Of a DNA stretch of 64,000 nucleotides, positions 48,745-60,449 are shown piece by piece. Source of the stretch: Cheilinus undulatus (lineage: Eukaryota > Chordata > Actinopteri > Labriformes > Labridae). The notes beneath the pieces were generated by a model, which was given only the letters and a program-made list of their open reading frames with translations, was not told the origin of the DNA and did not search any database. Where the stretch lies: contig NC_054882.1 of assembly GCF_018320785.1 (NCBI RefSeq), positions 24,246,719 to 24,310,718 of the forward strand, given 5' to 3'. Positions within the stretch are counted from its first letter, which is position 1; each line of letters starts with the position of its first letter. Made by a program: the position numbers and the translations under genes.

Positions 48745-49690
48745 ATACTAATCATATTCTGTTGTATATTCCAATGGAGGGCAGATACTGCAGCAGCCTC
48801 TTCATATTGTTCCAGTCTTCCAGACTCAGCAGTGTGTGATTCATAACAGATGAGTGTTCTGGTGGTCCAAAAACCAATTCCAGTTTTAATTTTTCCTGCT
48901 TTATTGCATTTTTAGCCATAATGTCCGCTTCCTCATTCCCCTGTATACCCACATGTGCTGGTATCCAGATGAATCCTACCTCACACCCTGTTTTGTTAAT
49001 TCTGTACAAAATTTGGCACATTTCCATTATTAAGTCAGGTCTGGATTTGGAGCGTGCCTCTATTATTGTCTGTATAGTTGCTGCTGAATCACTGCATATG
49101 ACTGCATAACTTGGTTTGTTGTTCTCCACCCACTGAAGAGCCTTCAAAACTACCATCATCCCTACTGTGTATACTGACGTGTGATCTGATAACCTATAGC
49201 CTTCCCTTATACCTAACCGGGGGATTACAATGCTGATCGCCACCCTCCCACTTTCTGGTTCTTTTGACCCATCTGTAAATATATCTGCAAATGTGACCTC
49301 CATTTTTGCTGCAAGTGCTTGTGAATTTTGTTAACAATGTCTTCATCCTTTTTCCTCTTATTACTATTTAAAAAGCTCAAATCAACCTCAGGTTCTGAAA
49401 AAAGCCACGGTGGAACAGTTGCCCAGCAGACTGGGGGGCACACTCTCCTCTCCTGCGTTGTCTTTTAGCTTGACTCCAAAATTAACTTTGATCTTTCTTT
49501 CCCTCCCCTCAAATTTCCAGTGCTGGTCTAACAGTGTTTTAGTTGGAAACGACTCATCTTGCCCTTTTACTTTCATCAAATACTTCAGCCCAGGCTTAAC
49601 CCTCCGTATTTCCAATGGCATTCCTCCCATTTCTACCAAACAGTGTTGATCACGTGGTTTGAAAAACTTTATTTGTTCAGCAGCATTCAG
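48745..49690 (-). mobile_element. 5'-truncated non-LTR retrotransposon (I-clade-like) with RNase H domain
   Basis: The minus-strand frame 49303-48752 encodes an RNase H fold: FTDGSKEPESG, VICSDSAATIQTI and FIWIPAHVGIQGNEEADIMA. RNase H at the end of the RT protein is typical of the I clade of LINEs. A second frame, 49639-49388, gives the segment just before it (VEMGGMPLEIRRVKPGLKYL). The two are not in one frame. The usual catalytic glutamate (YTAE) reads YTVG here, so the enzyme is dead. It lies about 390 bases upstream of the ddx24 start codon, on the same strand. Confidence 0.72.
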
Positions 49691-49797
49691 CGTTACACCA
49701 TTGATTTTTCCTCAGAAAAAAATCTTCCATAATGTATTAACATACATTTTACTTTTATTAACATCTCTTATCATGACTACATCAAAAGTATTAAACC

Positions 49798-49799
<2 letters not shown>

Positions 49800-49836
<37 letters not shown>
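49800..49836. repeat. (TA)n microsatellite
   Basis: An uninterrupted alternating TA run of about 36 bases. Confidence 0.95.
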
Positions 49837-49839
<3 letters not shown>

Positions 49840-49840
<1 letters not shown>

Positions 49841-51000
49841 TTTCCTGTTTGACTCATTTTGTCATGATCATTTGCCATTATTTTACTTAGAGACAATATT
49901 TCACTTTTATAAGTCATTTCATTTTTATTTTATTTTTTCATCATCAAGAAAAGTCAGTAACCATCTTCACACAAACCAAATATTTTTCATGATTTTTTAG
50001 GAGCACAGTTAGAAATCTGTCATAATTCCTGTGATTCTAACTTGTGTTTTGTTTCTGTGCAAATACCGGAAATTTCCAATCAATCACTTCCTTTTCTCAC
50101 ATTCAGTAATTCCATAATCTGCATTCAAAACTGTTTTTGAGTCACTTTGGATTTTTCTGCACTCTTAAACTAAGGGTAACTGACTTCCTTCACTGAAGAT
50201 TTTGAGATTAACTTTAGTATGGAAAAATGAACTTGAAATAAAATAAGTTAACAGTAAAAAGGTTAATGTTTGATAATACAGGTGCAGATGACTTTTGCTT
50301 TGTCCAGTGAACTATCTGTGAGTTTTTAGAGTAAAATGGTACATTACGGAGCAGTGGTGTTCTTGTTTTACATCACTGTGGTTACAGGGAGACGCTGCAG
50401 TAGCTTAACCAAAGTGTGTTGTAATAGAAAATAAATTATTTGCAATAAAAAAAAAAATTAGGGCTTTAACTGTGGACCTGAATAAATCACAATTAATCCT
50501 GACAGCCCTTGTTTATGCAGCAGTTTTTATTAACAAAGAAACTTTCATATTGTCCGGCTGTCACATGAACGTAAATAATGTTTCAAAAAGTAATACATTT
50601 AATTCTCAGTATTTAACATTAATAAATAGGCCGATCTAAAGGTTGTTGTCATAATGTAGTGCAGCTCTTTTTCTTAAGTCACTGATTGAATAAGTGGGTG
50701 GAGAACTTTATAATCACTGTGTAAAAAATTGGAACATCTTTTTTGTCCAAAAGTACATTTTTTCCTTTACCAAGAATGTATGGGTGCATTTGATCAATTC
50801 ATTCACTAATCATTATGGAAAAATAAATATATATATTTATACATAGGACCTGATCGACTACTTAAATGCATAGAAACTTAAAATCTTTATTAAAGGGATC
50901 AATTATCAGAGGCTTACAGAACAGACCTGTAGATAAGACTGAACTTAAAATGCATCAAAGTAGATTTTTAAGCCCAACTTAAAACAAGATGATGCACAAG
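49840..51000. other. intergenic between the LINE and the serpin gene
   Basis: AT-rich spacer. A small piece at 50460-50512 begins AGGGCTTTAACTG and ends CTGACAGCCCT, perhaps the remains of a short inverted-repeat element. Nothing else was recognised. Confidence 0.4.
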
Positions 51001-51026
51001 CACTTCAGAAATCAAACACCATATTG

Positions 51027-52554
51027 TCAGTTTTGGGTGGGGTCGATGACTCTGCCCATGAACAGCAGACAGTTTGTGGCTTCGTGGTAAATGAAGAAGA
51101 AAAATGGTCTGTTCATAATGAAGGACCTGGGTAAGGCGTATGGCGTAATGCTGGCAGTAGTTGCTGCTGCTGCAGTGGTTCCAGTCTCATCCACCTCAAT
51201 CACCGCTTTGTGCAGCACCTGTGAATGTACAGGGACATTTTTACACATCACCTAAAACTTTATGAATGAAACATTTTTATGGGGGATTTGAACTGGAAAC
51301 TAACTTCTGAAACTTTGAGTTTTTCGTCCTTGCTCAGCTTGGTCAAATTGGCTGAACTACTGAAGATACTGGCCATGCCCATATGTGGGAGGAGGCTGTG
51401 CAGAGAATACGATTGTTCCATCTTGAATTTGGGCATGTTGACTTCCAGTTTTCTGTGAAATAGAAATGGGCAGACATGTTGGGCAGACTCAGCATCTATA
51501 AATTTAGGTATCTAATACTATGTATTTAGAGGTTTACCACTTCTGTGCAGAACAAATCACAAAGAGGTTCTCAAAAATGACATTCATGTTTTTCAGTGCA
51601 TCTTACATTTTTTCCAGCTTTGCGATCCAGCTGAGGAACCTCTCAGCAGTTATCTCTTCATCGATCACAGTGTAGTCTATGCCTTTGTTGGGGAGTAGAA
51701 TAAGCATGGAAACACCTTCCCTGTATGGCAGCTTTAACACTTTAGCACCAAGGCGGGCATCTTCCATCATGTAGAACTTATCCTCCATAAACATCATAGG
51801 CACTTGTACAACTCTGTAGTTGTCGATGTAGAAAGGAGCATTTTTAGTGTAGTTTGAGGTGAAAGGTTTCTGCCAACCTCCTGTTGAAATGATAGAACAT
51901 ATAGTTTGATTTTGACAGATGAAGACATCAGTAAAAGCAGTTCAACTTACCTTGGAAGAAAATGGTGCTGATCAACATGAGCTGGGTGTCTGGATCCAGA
52001 CTGGGAATCAAGCCAGTCACTTTGTTCTCAGTCTTCTGCTGTATGTACTCGTTAATGATTCTTGTGCTGTTCGCTGTGCTTGAAAAGTCTAAACTTTTGA
52101 TGTCCGCATCAAAAAATGTCTTAATTTGGTCTTCAAATACCTTCTTGACCTCAAACTGTGGGTGCACGAACAGAGCCATAGTCTGGTCGATTACCAGTGA
52201 TCCGTTCTGGGTGATATTCTCATTCAGGAGTTGAAAAAGTTGTGGGATGAGTTCTGGCTGATTTGCCTGCTCCAGCTGCTCCAGGTTGAGTCCCCTTAAT
52301 ATTTCCTGATGTGTGACACCATCTGAGGCCATTAAGAGAGCAGCGAAGCTGTTGGAGATGCTAAGAGGGGAGAAAAAGATGTTCTTGTCGTGGTAGCTCG
52401 ATATTGTTCTGTAGAGGTTCATGGCACAGTCCATATTTTTGAAGGAGAGATCAGAGATGGTGGCATCAGGAAGGGGTGCTTGGTGGACGGAGGCAAGGAA
52501 GCATATGTAGGTAACTAGAGAAATAAATCTCATCTTAATTTTGTGTAATCCCAT
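51027..52554 (-). CDS. secreted serpin of the alpha-1-antitrypsin (clade A) type
   Basis: Four coding exons: 52554-51951, 51880-51607, 51452-51305 and 51218-51027, placed as in human SERPINA1; 405 residues. A non-coding exon portion continues to an acceptor at 52580. A signal peptide follows MRFISLVTYICFLASVHQA; the start could be Met1 or the Met eight residues on. Sequons include NIT and NST. Family blocks are KNIFFSPLSISNSFAALLMA, STIFFQGGWQKPF, VNMPKFKMEQSYSLHSLL and NRPFFFFIYHE with FMGRVIDPTQ. The hinge GTTAAAATTAS has the small residues of an inhibitory serpin. Aligned to alpha-1-antitrypsin, P1-P1' is Tyr-Ala, suggesting chymotrypsin-like targets. Human SERPINA genes also lie beyond DDX24, so this is a clade A member. 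The exact orthologue is not set. Confidence 0.93.
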
Positions 52555-52989
52555 AGTTTCAATCTGGAGGGAGCTTAACCTGAAAATTGAAGATATGCAC
52601 ATGTTATAAAATGTGAAGAGCACAATTAACTCATAACTACACCCATCTAATCATAAATAATATTAACTGCATGATAAGAAAAGTGTTTTCTTTCTGTTAC
52701 AACAAAAAACATCAGATTTTGAATTTACAAGAATAATTAACTGTCATACGTACCACTCAGCTGGGGTAAGATTACGTCTGAAAGCTCCATCTATTATTTG
52801 GGGAGACAAAGTGCAAGTTTTCTGGATGTTACATATTAACCACCTGCTGTGTTGTTTCAGATTGAGTCAGAGCTGATTTACAAATATTAAGCTCTGTTTT
52901 TTTCAGGAATTATGTAACAATGGTGATAAATCACTGCAAATTAACATTTGATTCTAAAAAACGACACGAGAAACTCTAGGAGTGAATGT

Positions 52990-54495
52990 CACTTTATTCT
53001 TGGAAAATAAGCTAATACATTTGAATGAAAGAATGGTGCCGTGTGAACAAAAGTTATGAATACTGATAAGAATGTAAAGAGTAAAAATAATGTAAAGAAA
53101 ACAGCCAGCTATACTTTGTCACAAGTGCATTTTAAACAGAAAATAATACACTAAATGGACACAAAAAAATTAACAAAACCACTGAGTTTCATTGGAAGTC
53201 ATCCAGCTTGAGAGGTCAATCTTGTCAGAACATCAGGTACTTTTGAAGGGCCCTCAGTACATGTTGATGCTAAATTGACACATTTTATTTTACTCTTTTC
53301 CTTTGGGCATGTTTCACGTCTGGACAGTGTCTTCAGATAATAGCTCCAGTTTTAAAGTGATGACAAGTCATTTGGATCTCAAGAAAACAAGTGAAGTTAA
53401 CTTCAATCTTGAATTAACAGGAAAACCAACAACTTGAGAAAAACAAACAAGTTTTGATTGCAATTAAACATATCAATGTACAGTATTGTGTAGAACTTTT
53501 AGGCATTGGGCCAAAAATTGAGGCTGAAGTAAGGTGATTAATGGTGAGTAAGCCCACCTGAGGGAAGGAATGAGGATTGATACAACCCAGCTCATGCTCT
53601 AGATGACCTTGCATGTTACTAGGGGCATGGGAAAATAATCTGTTGAAAAAATAACAAAGTAGACACCTTCAGGGCAGAGCAAGGGGTGGATGTGGTGAGT
53701 AAGCACGGCCCAGGGTACCATTCGGTTGGGTAGTAGGGTTGCTATGAGCCTCCGGTTGTGCTGTGGATGTCACAAGAGGTGAAAATTGCTGGCATTCTTG
53801 ACCTGGGCTGCAGAGCAACACGTGTCAACATATGTTGAGCCTAAAGGCCCATTTATGCTCTATGTTTGAGCCGCTTATACGGACGGAACCTTTCTATCCA
53901 TACTCTGCCTTCATGTCATTTGTTCTCTCGAAGCTTACGGATAAAAGCCAGACATTGCAAAACCACCGCCAATGACGGGACAGTGGTGAGCAAAGCAGCC
54001 AACAGTTCAACCCAGACTAGCAAAACACACTGAGGAATTATTTGAAAAAAGGCTGAACTTAATCAAGTTTTCTGAGAAAATATCACAGAATATTGAGTGA
54101 GTTGTTCGAAAATACAAACATATCAACACTGTTAGCTCACCTGGGCACACAGAAAGACAACTACATGAGCACAGCTGAGCAGGGGACGGACTGTTTTTTC
54201 TTCCCTCTCTGAGCAGCATCAGCTCCATGAAAGACAGCGACCTCGAGTGGATTTGTTTTTCAATATCCAACCCAACATAATAGATGCACTTCAGTGCGAG
54301 GGTAATGACGGTTGTGAAGTACGGCTCTATTTTCGTCTTAATGCTAGCTGCCGACCCCACCTCTCCAGCCACAGGTTGTGGCACATCCTGCACAGTCATG
54401 CCTAAATCGTATGCTCATGATTGTATGTCCTCTTTCATAGCTGCCAAAAACAAAAATTGGGGGTTACATTTTAAATGCTGTTATGTGGTCCATTT
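52990..54495. other. intergenic between the serpin and the hAT element
   Basis: No supported gene. The 130-residue minus frame at 54007-54399 has no motif I recognise. The phrase AAAGGCCCATTTATGCTC at 53842 resembles ends of common fish MITEs, but no partner end was found. Confidence 0.4.
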
Positions 54496-54503
54496 ATTGA
54501 AAT

Positions 54504-55027
54504 TAGGGGTCAACCGTTATTGGTTTTGCAGGGTCGTTAACCATTATTAGTAATTCATGAGGCCGATAACCACTATTTAGAACCAATATTCAATTATTAT
54601 GATTCACAAAATATGCTTGGTGGGCAAAAGTGAAGTTGCATTATCAAAACATGAAGAAAAATCAACAATTAACCCTTAGATCTATCAGCATGAGAAACAG
54701 CAGAGAACAGCACAGTAGCATCAGGAAAACAGAAACTAATTCCTTATGCTCACTGAGCATGTGACAATCAGGCTTAAGTCCGATTGGCTAGTACTCATGT
54801 GACATCTACCTAATGGGACTGTGCTGTATGGAGAAAATGTGGTGAAATTTCGGAGAATGAACAGTAAGTCGAAGGTGAAGATACATCTTGCAATGGAAGC
54901 AAAGTAGCGCACCTTTTGATTAAACAATTCTATAGATTATTGGTAAAATAAAGTGCTGATACCAATAATTGGCAAATATCAGTATTGACATTTATAAGCG
55001 GCCAGGCCAATAATCGGTTGACCCCTA
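54504..55027. mobile_element. short hAT-type element with perfect 8-bp target duplication
   Basis: A 524-base unit begins TAGGGGTCAACCGTTATTGG and ends CCAATAATCGGTTGACCCCT then A. The terminal inverted repeat spans about 20 bases. ATTGAAAT flanks it on both sides (54496-54503 and 55028-55035). The interior is AT-rich and non-coding, with paired subterminal phrases such as CCGATAACC and AGGCC. Confidence 0.85.
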
Positions 55028-55039
55028 ATTGAAATAACG

Positions 55040-56460
55040 TGTTCCTGGTTTTCAAGACTATCGCTGCTTGCAAAAGGATAGGGGAGATATTTTCAGCATG
55101 TCACTGTGGAAAGTAAATTTAGTGATCTAATAACAGCCTGTATTCTTAATATCATTCTACTATTTTGTACGGTCAGCTGATGATTTCTGAAGCTTCAATA
55201 CATGGCACCCTCAGTGCAAACCAATGCATCTGTGTGCAACTTATGCGTACAACACTACTTTAAATAACAGAAACATGAGTAAGGTTGTGAAAGGGAAAAT
55301 TGTCATTTAAAACTCCTTTTTTAAATATATCATTCCCTTATTGTTTCGTAATAAATACAGTCTTTTGTTTCAAGGGGTGACCCTACTGAAATAATATAAA
55401 GTATATGTAAATAGGCTGCAGTTTTATGGTTCTTACAGAAAGCTTTGTTCCCCAGCACACCAACTTATCTTAAAAAGATGTGAAAATATGCATCAATCAA
55501 TCAATCTAGATTTAGGAAATAGCTCTATAGAGTTATTTGTCCACAAAAGAGGGACAAATTTCCCTCTCTCACAGTAAGAGATGTGCTATCTTACATTATT
55601 CATTATGCCTATGTATAGGTTTAAAGGTAATAATAAAGCCGCCACAGAGGAAAGGTGTTACTGTCACAAAACCCCAGAGTTCTCTCCTTATAATCAATGA
55701 ATAAAGTGATGTATGATGTGAGGAATAAATGATGAACGCATGTCAGTTGCTGCCAAAAAGATATTTCAGAAAGTAGCAAGCAGAAATGATTTAAGAACTA
55801 CAGTAGTGTTGGAGCAGTGGATTTATACGCCATATTTGAGGAGCACAAGTCAAAAATAGATGTAGGAAAATCTGTCATGACCCATCAGTTTCTATCTCTG
55901 GCCTGAACATTAGTCTCCATTTCAGAACATACACATGTGATTACCCTCACACTGGTAAGCACACCTTTTGTATGCTGAAAAATAATTTTATCAGGAGGAA
56001 AACAGGGAATAAAAAACAGTTTACAATAGAAATAGAAGGCGCCATGGTAAAAAGGCAATTGCAAACTTGGATTAACTGCATCGTGAGTTCTGTGGTCACC
56101 CTTTTTCCCAGCGTCTGTGCCTCAGTAAGTTCAATTGGACTAACTGCTGCCCTCTCTTTGTCATTGGTCTCGTCTCTAAAGCCCATCAGCGAACTAACCG
56201 GGGGGGACGTGTCAGCCTTCTGACTGTCCTTATGTTCGCATGTGCAAAAGGTTAGAGGAAGGAGCAAAGCGAACCCCGAGGAGGGGTTTGCCAATCCAGG
56301 CAGCTGGTAAACAACACAGGCAAACCTTTCATGACCTCACTGGCTGGGCTTCTGTCGTTGTTGGTCCTGTTCAGAGCCAGTGTTTACAGAGCCTAGAAAA
56401 TAAAGCATGTTTTTTTCCTTTAAAAAGTTTATAGTGTCTCTGATAGGCTTTCAATCAAAC
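55040..56460. other. region downstream of the last recognised atxn3 exon
   Basis: The last exon of atxn3 should lie here or further left, but no frame with the third ubiquitin-interacting motif was found. The frame at 56294-55947 (minus) is motif-free. The rest is AT-rich spacer. Confidence 0.4.
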
Positions 56461-56509
56461 TCACAAAACAGTCAGCATAACATTTAACCAGGAAAGAAGG
56501 TGTACTTAC

Positions 56510-59461
56510 TTGAGCTATCTGTTGGTTGTTGAGGAATGTTTGACTGAGCTTGTTGCTGTTGCCTGAGGAAACCACAAAAAAGTTTTTAAAACTCAAAATA
56601 CAATCATTAATTTTCTTCTCAATTAAAATGAGGCAGACTCAGTATCAAAATACTATTATCAGTTATTATATGAACTAAATACAACACAAAAATGTGATCT
56701 CAAACAATCTTACAAAACTCTCTGTGCTCACATTTTTTTGACGCTGTCTTGAATGCTCTAAGTTGTTGCTCATGTAAGAACTGTTGATCTGGACTGCTTT
56801 GAACTGAGTACAGTAATTTGACAGCTTTCTGTTTAGCAGTCATCTCGCTTGTTGTAAAACCTACCGGTCAAAATAGGCTTGTCTTCTCCTTCGCAGTTCT
56901 TCTGCTGTCAGTGTCTCATTCTGGCCTTCGCTTTGCCCTCCAGCAGTGCTCCCTGATTTCATGTTTACCATTTCAGACTCTGAGGGCTTGTTGCTCATCA
57001 CAGCTCCTTTATTATAACAGAAAAAGAGGGCCCAGTTATCCATGATCCAATCAGTCACAAGTAAACAAAACACATTTTAATACCACTTGAATGATTTGTT
57101 CTCTACCTTGCATGCTGAGTTGTATGGCCCTGCGAAGATCCGCTTCTTCATCTTCCACGTCTATGTCCTGTCTGCTGAGTGCCAGTGCTCTCTTCAGCTC
57201 ATCATCTTCTTCCACAACCTCATCCTCCACACCAAAGCCTATATCCATCTGGCTTAGAGCTGCTGACCTGCTGCTCACAAAACAAGACTTAATCATTATT
57301 TTTTTTACCTATGAGTCAAATATTCATTTCTGACAACAACAAAACAAGCTCTTCTGTGAGACGTTTCATGTACTCTTTGTATATTCAATCCATACCCTGC
57401 ACTTGTCTGAGCCTCATCTTCTCCGATAAGTCGCGGCCTCTGCTGCTGCTGCACTCTCATGATCCTTAGGATCTGCTCTGCTTCGCACTCAGGGAGGTTT
57501 CCTCTGATCACAAATATGGAGTAACCTGTAAAAACGCAGGATTTATTAACCTTTCTTCATCGCAGCATCAAATGTATTATAATCAAGAGTAAGATTAACA
57601 ATACCTTCTTGTTGTAACTGTGCAAGGAAAAGGGCTAGATAGGTGTCCGATATCAACTCTGGTCCAGTCAGCAATGAATTCAGGTTAAACCACTGCAAAA
57701 GAAACAAAAGACAAGGTTAATTTCAGCATATCATCAAACTACATTTAGTTTGTTTATAATGAGAAGTGCCTCATGCCTGCTGTCCAAGTTTGCGTATAGT
57801 AAACCAGTGCTCCTTGTAGTTGCAGATAAAGGCTTTCTCATTTCTGAAAAAAGCAAGAATAGCTTTCATTAGCTTCAATAATTAAGCAGCAAAAAGCTGT
57901 ATCCAGGTGCATGTAAAAAATGAATATCATGGTGGTTCTTTTTTTCCTGTGCCTTAATTGAAGAAGTAAAACTTCCATAAATTCTAGATTCTATTTATGC
58001 CCTTAGTACTTGGTTAAAGCTGCTTTTAAATTACAACATCTATGTGACATGGCATGGAGCCAATCAGTCTGTGGTACTGCTGGTTTGTTATGAAGCCCAT
58101 GATTGCCTTGATATCAGCCTTGACATTGTCTTCTGGACAAGAGTCAAGTCAGCAGTCTTCCCTATGATTTCAGTTGTGTGTACTGAACCAGAATGAAGTC
58201 TCAGAAAACCTTTTTGAATTGGATTTTAACACAATATTCTACTTTATTGAGATAGTTTTTTTTTTTTTTTTTTTTTTTTGTGAGCTGTAAGCCGTAATCA
58301 TCAAGATTGAAACTAAAAAATCTTGAAATATTTCACTTTGTATGTATGAACCTAGAATTTATAAAGTTTAACTTTTTGAAGTAATCATGGGGAAAATGAA
58401 GAACTTTTATATGATATTCTATGTTTTTAATGCGCCTGTATGTATAGAAGTGTTGACTAAGGATCCTTACATTGGATTAATCATCAGGCTCTGATACTCC
58501 CGGCTGTTGAAGAGAATTAACTCCAAGCCCCACACTCGCAGAGCGTTACTAATCACCTAAAGGATCAAGACAAAGGGATAGGAGGTTGTGATCATAAAGT
58601 AATTAAACCATTAATTAGAAACATGAGAAAGTGGATCACTTCAGCTCACCTGTATTGAAAAGAACCCGCTGTCATCCATGTTTCCAGACGGTTGCTAAAG
58701 ATATAAGGACAGAGTTCAGATATATTGTTAAAAGTAACATGAATACAGTAGCTGCTACTTTAAATCTTTCACCTCACCTGTAAGAAGGTCCTGTACTCCT
58801 CACTGGCCATACCCCCCTCGGCCATCCTCATCCTCTCCTCTTCATCAAGCTGATGGGCGATGGAGGAAAGATCAACAGGAGTGAAATATTCACCCTGAAG
58901 GAGGTTATTGAGGCAGTGCTGGGCACAAAGAGAGCCCTCTTGCTGCAAATAAAAGATTGATTATTGGTAAATCCGACCTCTAGCATGAGTGTACGGTGAT
59001 CCTTTTATTCTTCATAAATTTGTGAGCTTCACAGACAGGAATTAGTTTTGGTCTGTGCCCACGGTAGCAGTCATACTCCATTAGAGCTACAAACAGCTAG
59101 CTTACGTAAAACTTATGTAAACACTCCTTAACAAGACCTTGTGGCTGTTTAAACCTAGTTAATTTCATTCCTTTAGAAAAGTGACACACCTTCGGTTGTT
59201 ATACAGCCTTCTGTTATTACTCTAAGCTTCAAGGAAACTTTTCAACACATCTGACTAGCAGGTGCAGTTAGCACATTAGCTGTGTAAACAACAATACACC
59301 CAAACACAACCACATATCTCTGAACAACGGCCAGACAGCGTCGGTTCAAGAACCGCCGCCTGGATGTCCAAACTTCTGCAAGTCAAAACCAACAATACTA
59401 TATGGCTAGTTCTTTTCAGTTAAAGGTTTTTACTTACTTTCTCATGAAATATGGAATCCAT
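56510..59461 (-). CDS. atxn3: ataxin-3 (Josephin deubiquitinase), last exon not found
   Basis: ATXN3 trims ubiquitin chains and works with VCP/p97. Exons: 59461-59438, 58942-58778, 58694-58650, 58556-58471, 57843-57777, 57692-57605, 57525-57396, 57267-57107, 57006-56865 and 56562-56510. Exons 2-6 have the lengths I recall for human (165, 45, 86, 67, 88). The protein starts MDSIFHEK. The Josephin domain has the catalytic Cys in QEGSLCAQHCLNNLL, His in CNYKEHWFTI and Asn in WFNLNSLLTGPEL. Two ubiquitin-interacting motifs are ELKRALALSRQ and DLRRAIQLSMQG. The VCP-binding ELRRRRQAYFDR follows. The glutamine tract is only four residues. Exon 5 ends in a GC donor (57776-57775). The third UIM was not found, so the coding 3' end is unknown; read-through past 56510 would stop after nine codons. 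Confidence 0.93.
57844..58470 (-). other. atxn3 intron 4 with a long poly-T run
   Basis: Intronic sequence with an uninterrupted T run of about 24 at 58256-58279. No element was recognised. Confidence 0.7.
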
Positions 59462-59627
59462 ATCCAGCTTTCTGTCAAACATTCAACTCTGAACTCTGGC
59501 CCCGCTGCATTCATCGTCATAGAAAGAAGAGACAATCTGGACCAGCGCCGTCTAGCGGCTGGGTGTCTTCTCCGGCGTTTACTACATCAGATCTCCGTAA
59601 AAAGGATTTATCAATTTATAAAATCAA

Positions 59628-60059
59628 GTGCTGTCAAATTTTCGATTAATTTCGACTAATTACTCACAGAGGTGAAAACGCGTGTGTCGATTAATCGCAC
59701 CCTGATGCCATAACAATACAATCTGAAGAAGCTTTGTAACTAGACGTCAAAAAAACCCATCATTGTGCTCTTTGTTCTCATATTTCATTGATAAAATCCA
59801 TATTGCACATATTAACACTATCCTAGATTGATTAGTAAGTGGACAATCTGCCTTTGGTCTCCACTTCCCTAGTTTTAAAGCTAATAACGATGTATGATGC
59901 AATTTAAAAATATTTCCTTTCTGATTGTTTTGTTACTATTATCAAATCTACCAGTAATGCAAATTTTCCTCAAATGATCAACATATGCGTTTATGCAATT
60001 AATTTGTCAATTACAAAGCCTGTTATTAATAAGATACTTTTTTAATCGACTGACAACAC
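59628..60059. mobile_element. degenerate inverted-repeat element (hAT-like MITE)
   Basis: It starts GTGCTGTCAAATTTTCGATT and ends AATCGACTGACAACAC. These are imperfect inverted copies (GTGNTGTCA, CGATTAA). The 430-base interior is AT-rich and non-coding. No clear target duplication remains, so it is probably old. It lies between atxn3 and the divergent gene. Confidence 0.5.
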
Positions 60060-60406
60060 GATAAAAACTATTTATTTCCTGGGGTGCAAAGATAATACCA
60101 CTGCATATACTAAAATACGTGGTTTATTTGTTTTCTGGAGTTTTAACAATAACATAAAATATTTACCAAAATGAAAGGTACAATTTCGACCAAATAGCTG
60201 TCAAATCATGAGCAGACACGACCACCAGAGGGCTTAGTAGAATATTTGTTTACTAAATGCTTTTTAGAGCAGAGGCCTATCTGGAAATTCGTTATTAAAA
60301 AAATACAATTAAAGTAGAGGTATGAATGACTGAAGATTCAAATATTTCTGACTTTTACAGTCACGTCCTGGCAGCGCCGCAAAGGTTTTGAATTGCACGG
60401 GAAACC

Positions 60407-60420
60407 GTATCCTTGGTGAC
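60407..60420 (+). promoter_or_regulatory. possible X-box near the start of the divergent gene
   Basis: GTATCCTTGGTGAC resembles an RFX X-box, matching 11 of 14 positions of GTTNCCATGGNAAC. It lies 30 bases before the start codon at 60450. One match alone is weak evidence. Confidence 0.25.
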
Positions 60421-60449
60421 ACCTTCTCCTCCTTTACGGCAAATGGAAT

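Noticed and set aside
54007-54399. 130-residue minus-strand ORF, considered as a Harbinger accessory protein
   Set aside because: No MYB or nuclease motif is visible, and no paired ends could be defined around it.
55947-56294. Last exon of atxn3
   Set aside because: No third UIM-like motif appears, and using the nearest acceptor in phase gives a stop within a few codons.
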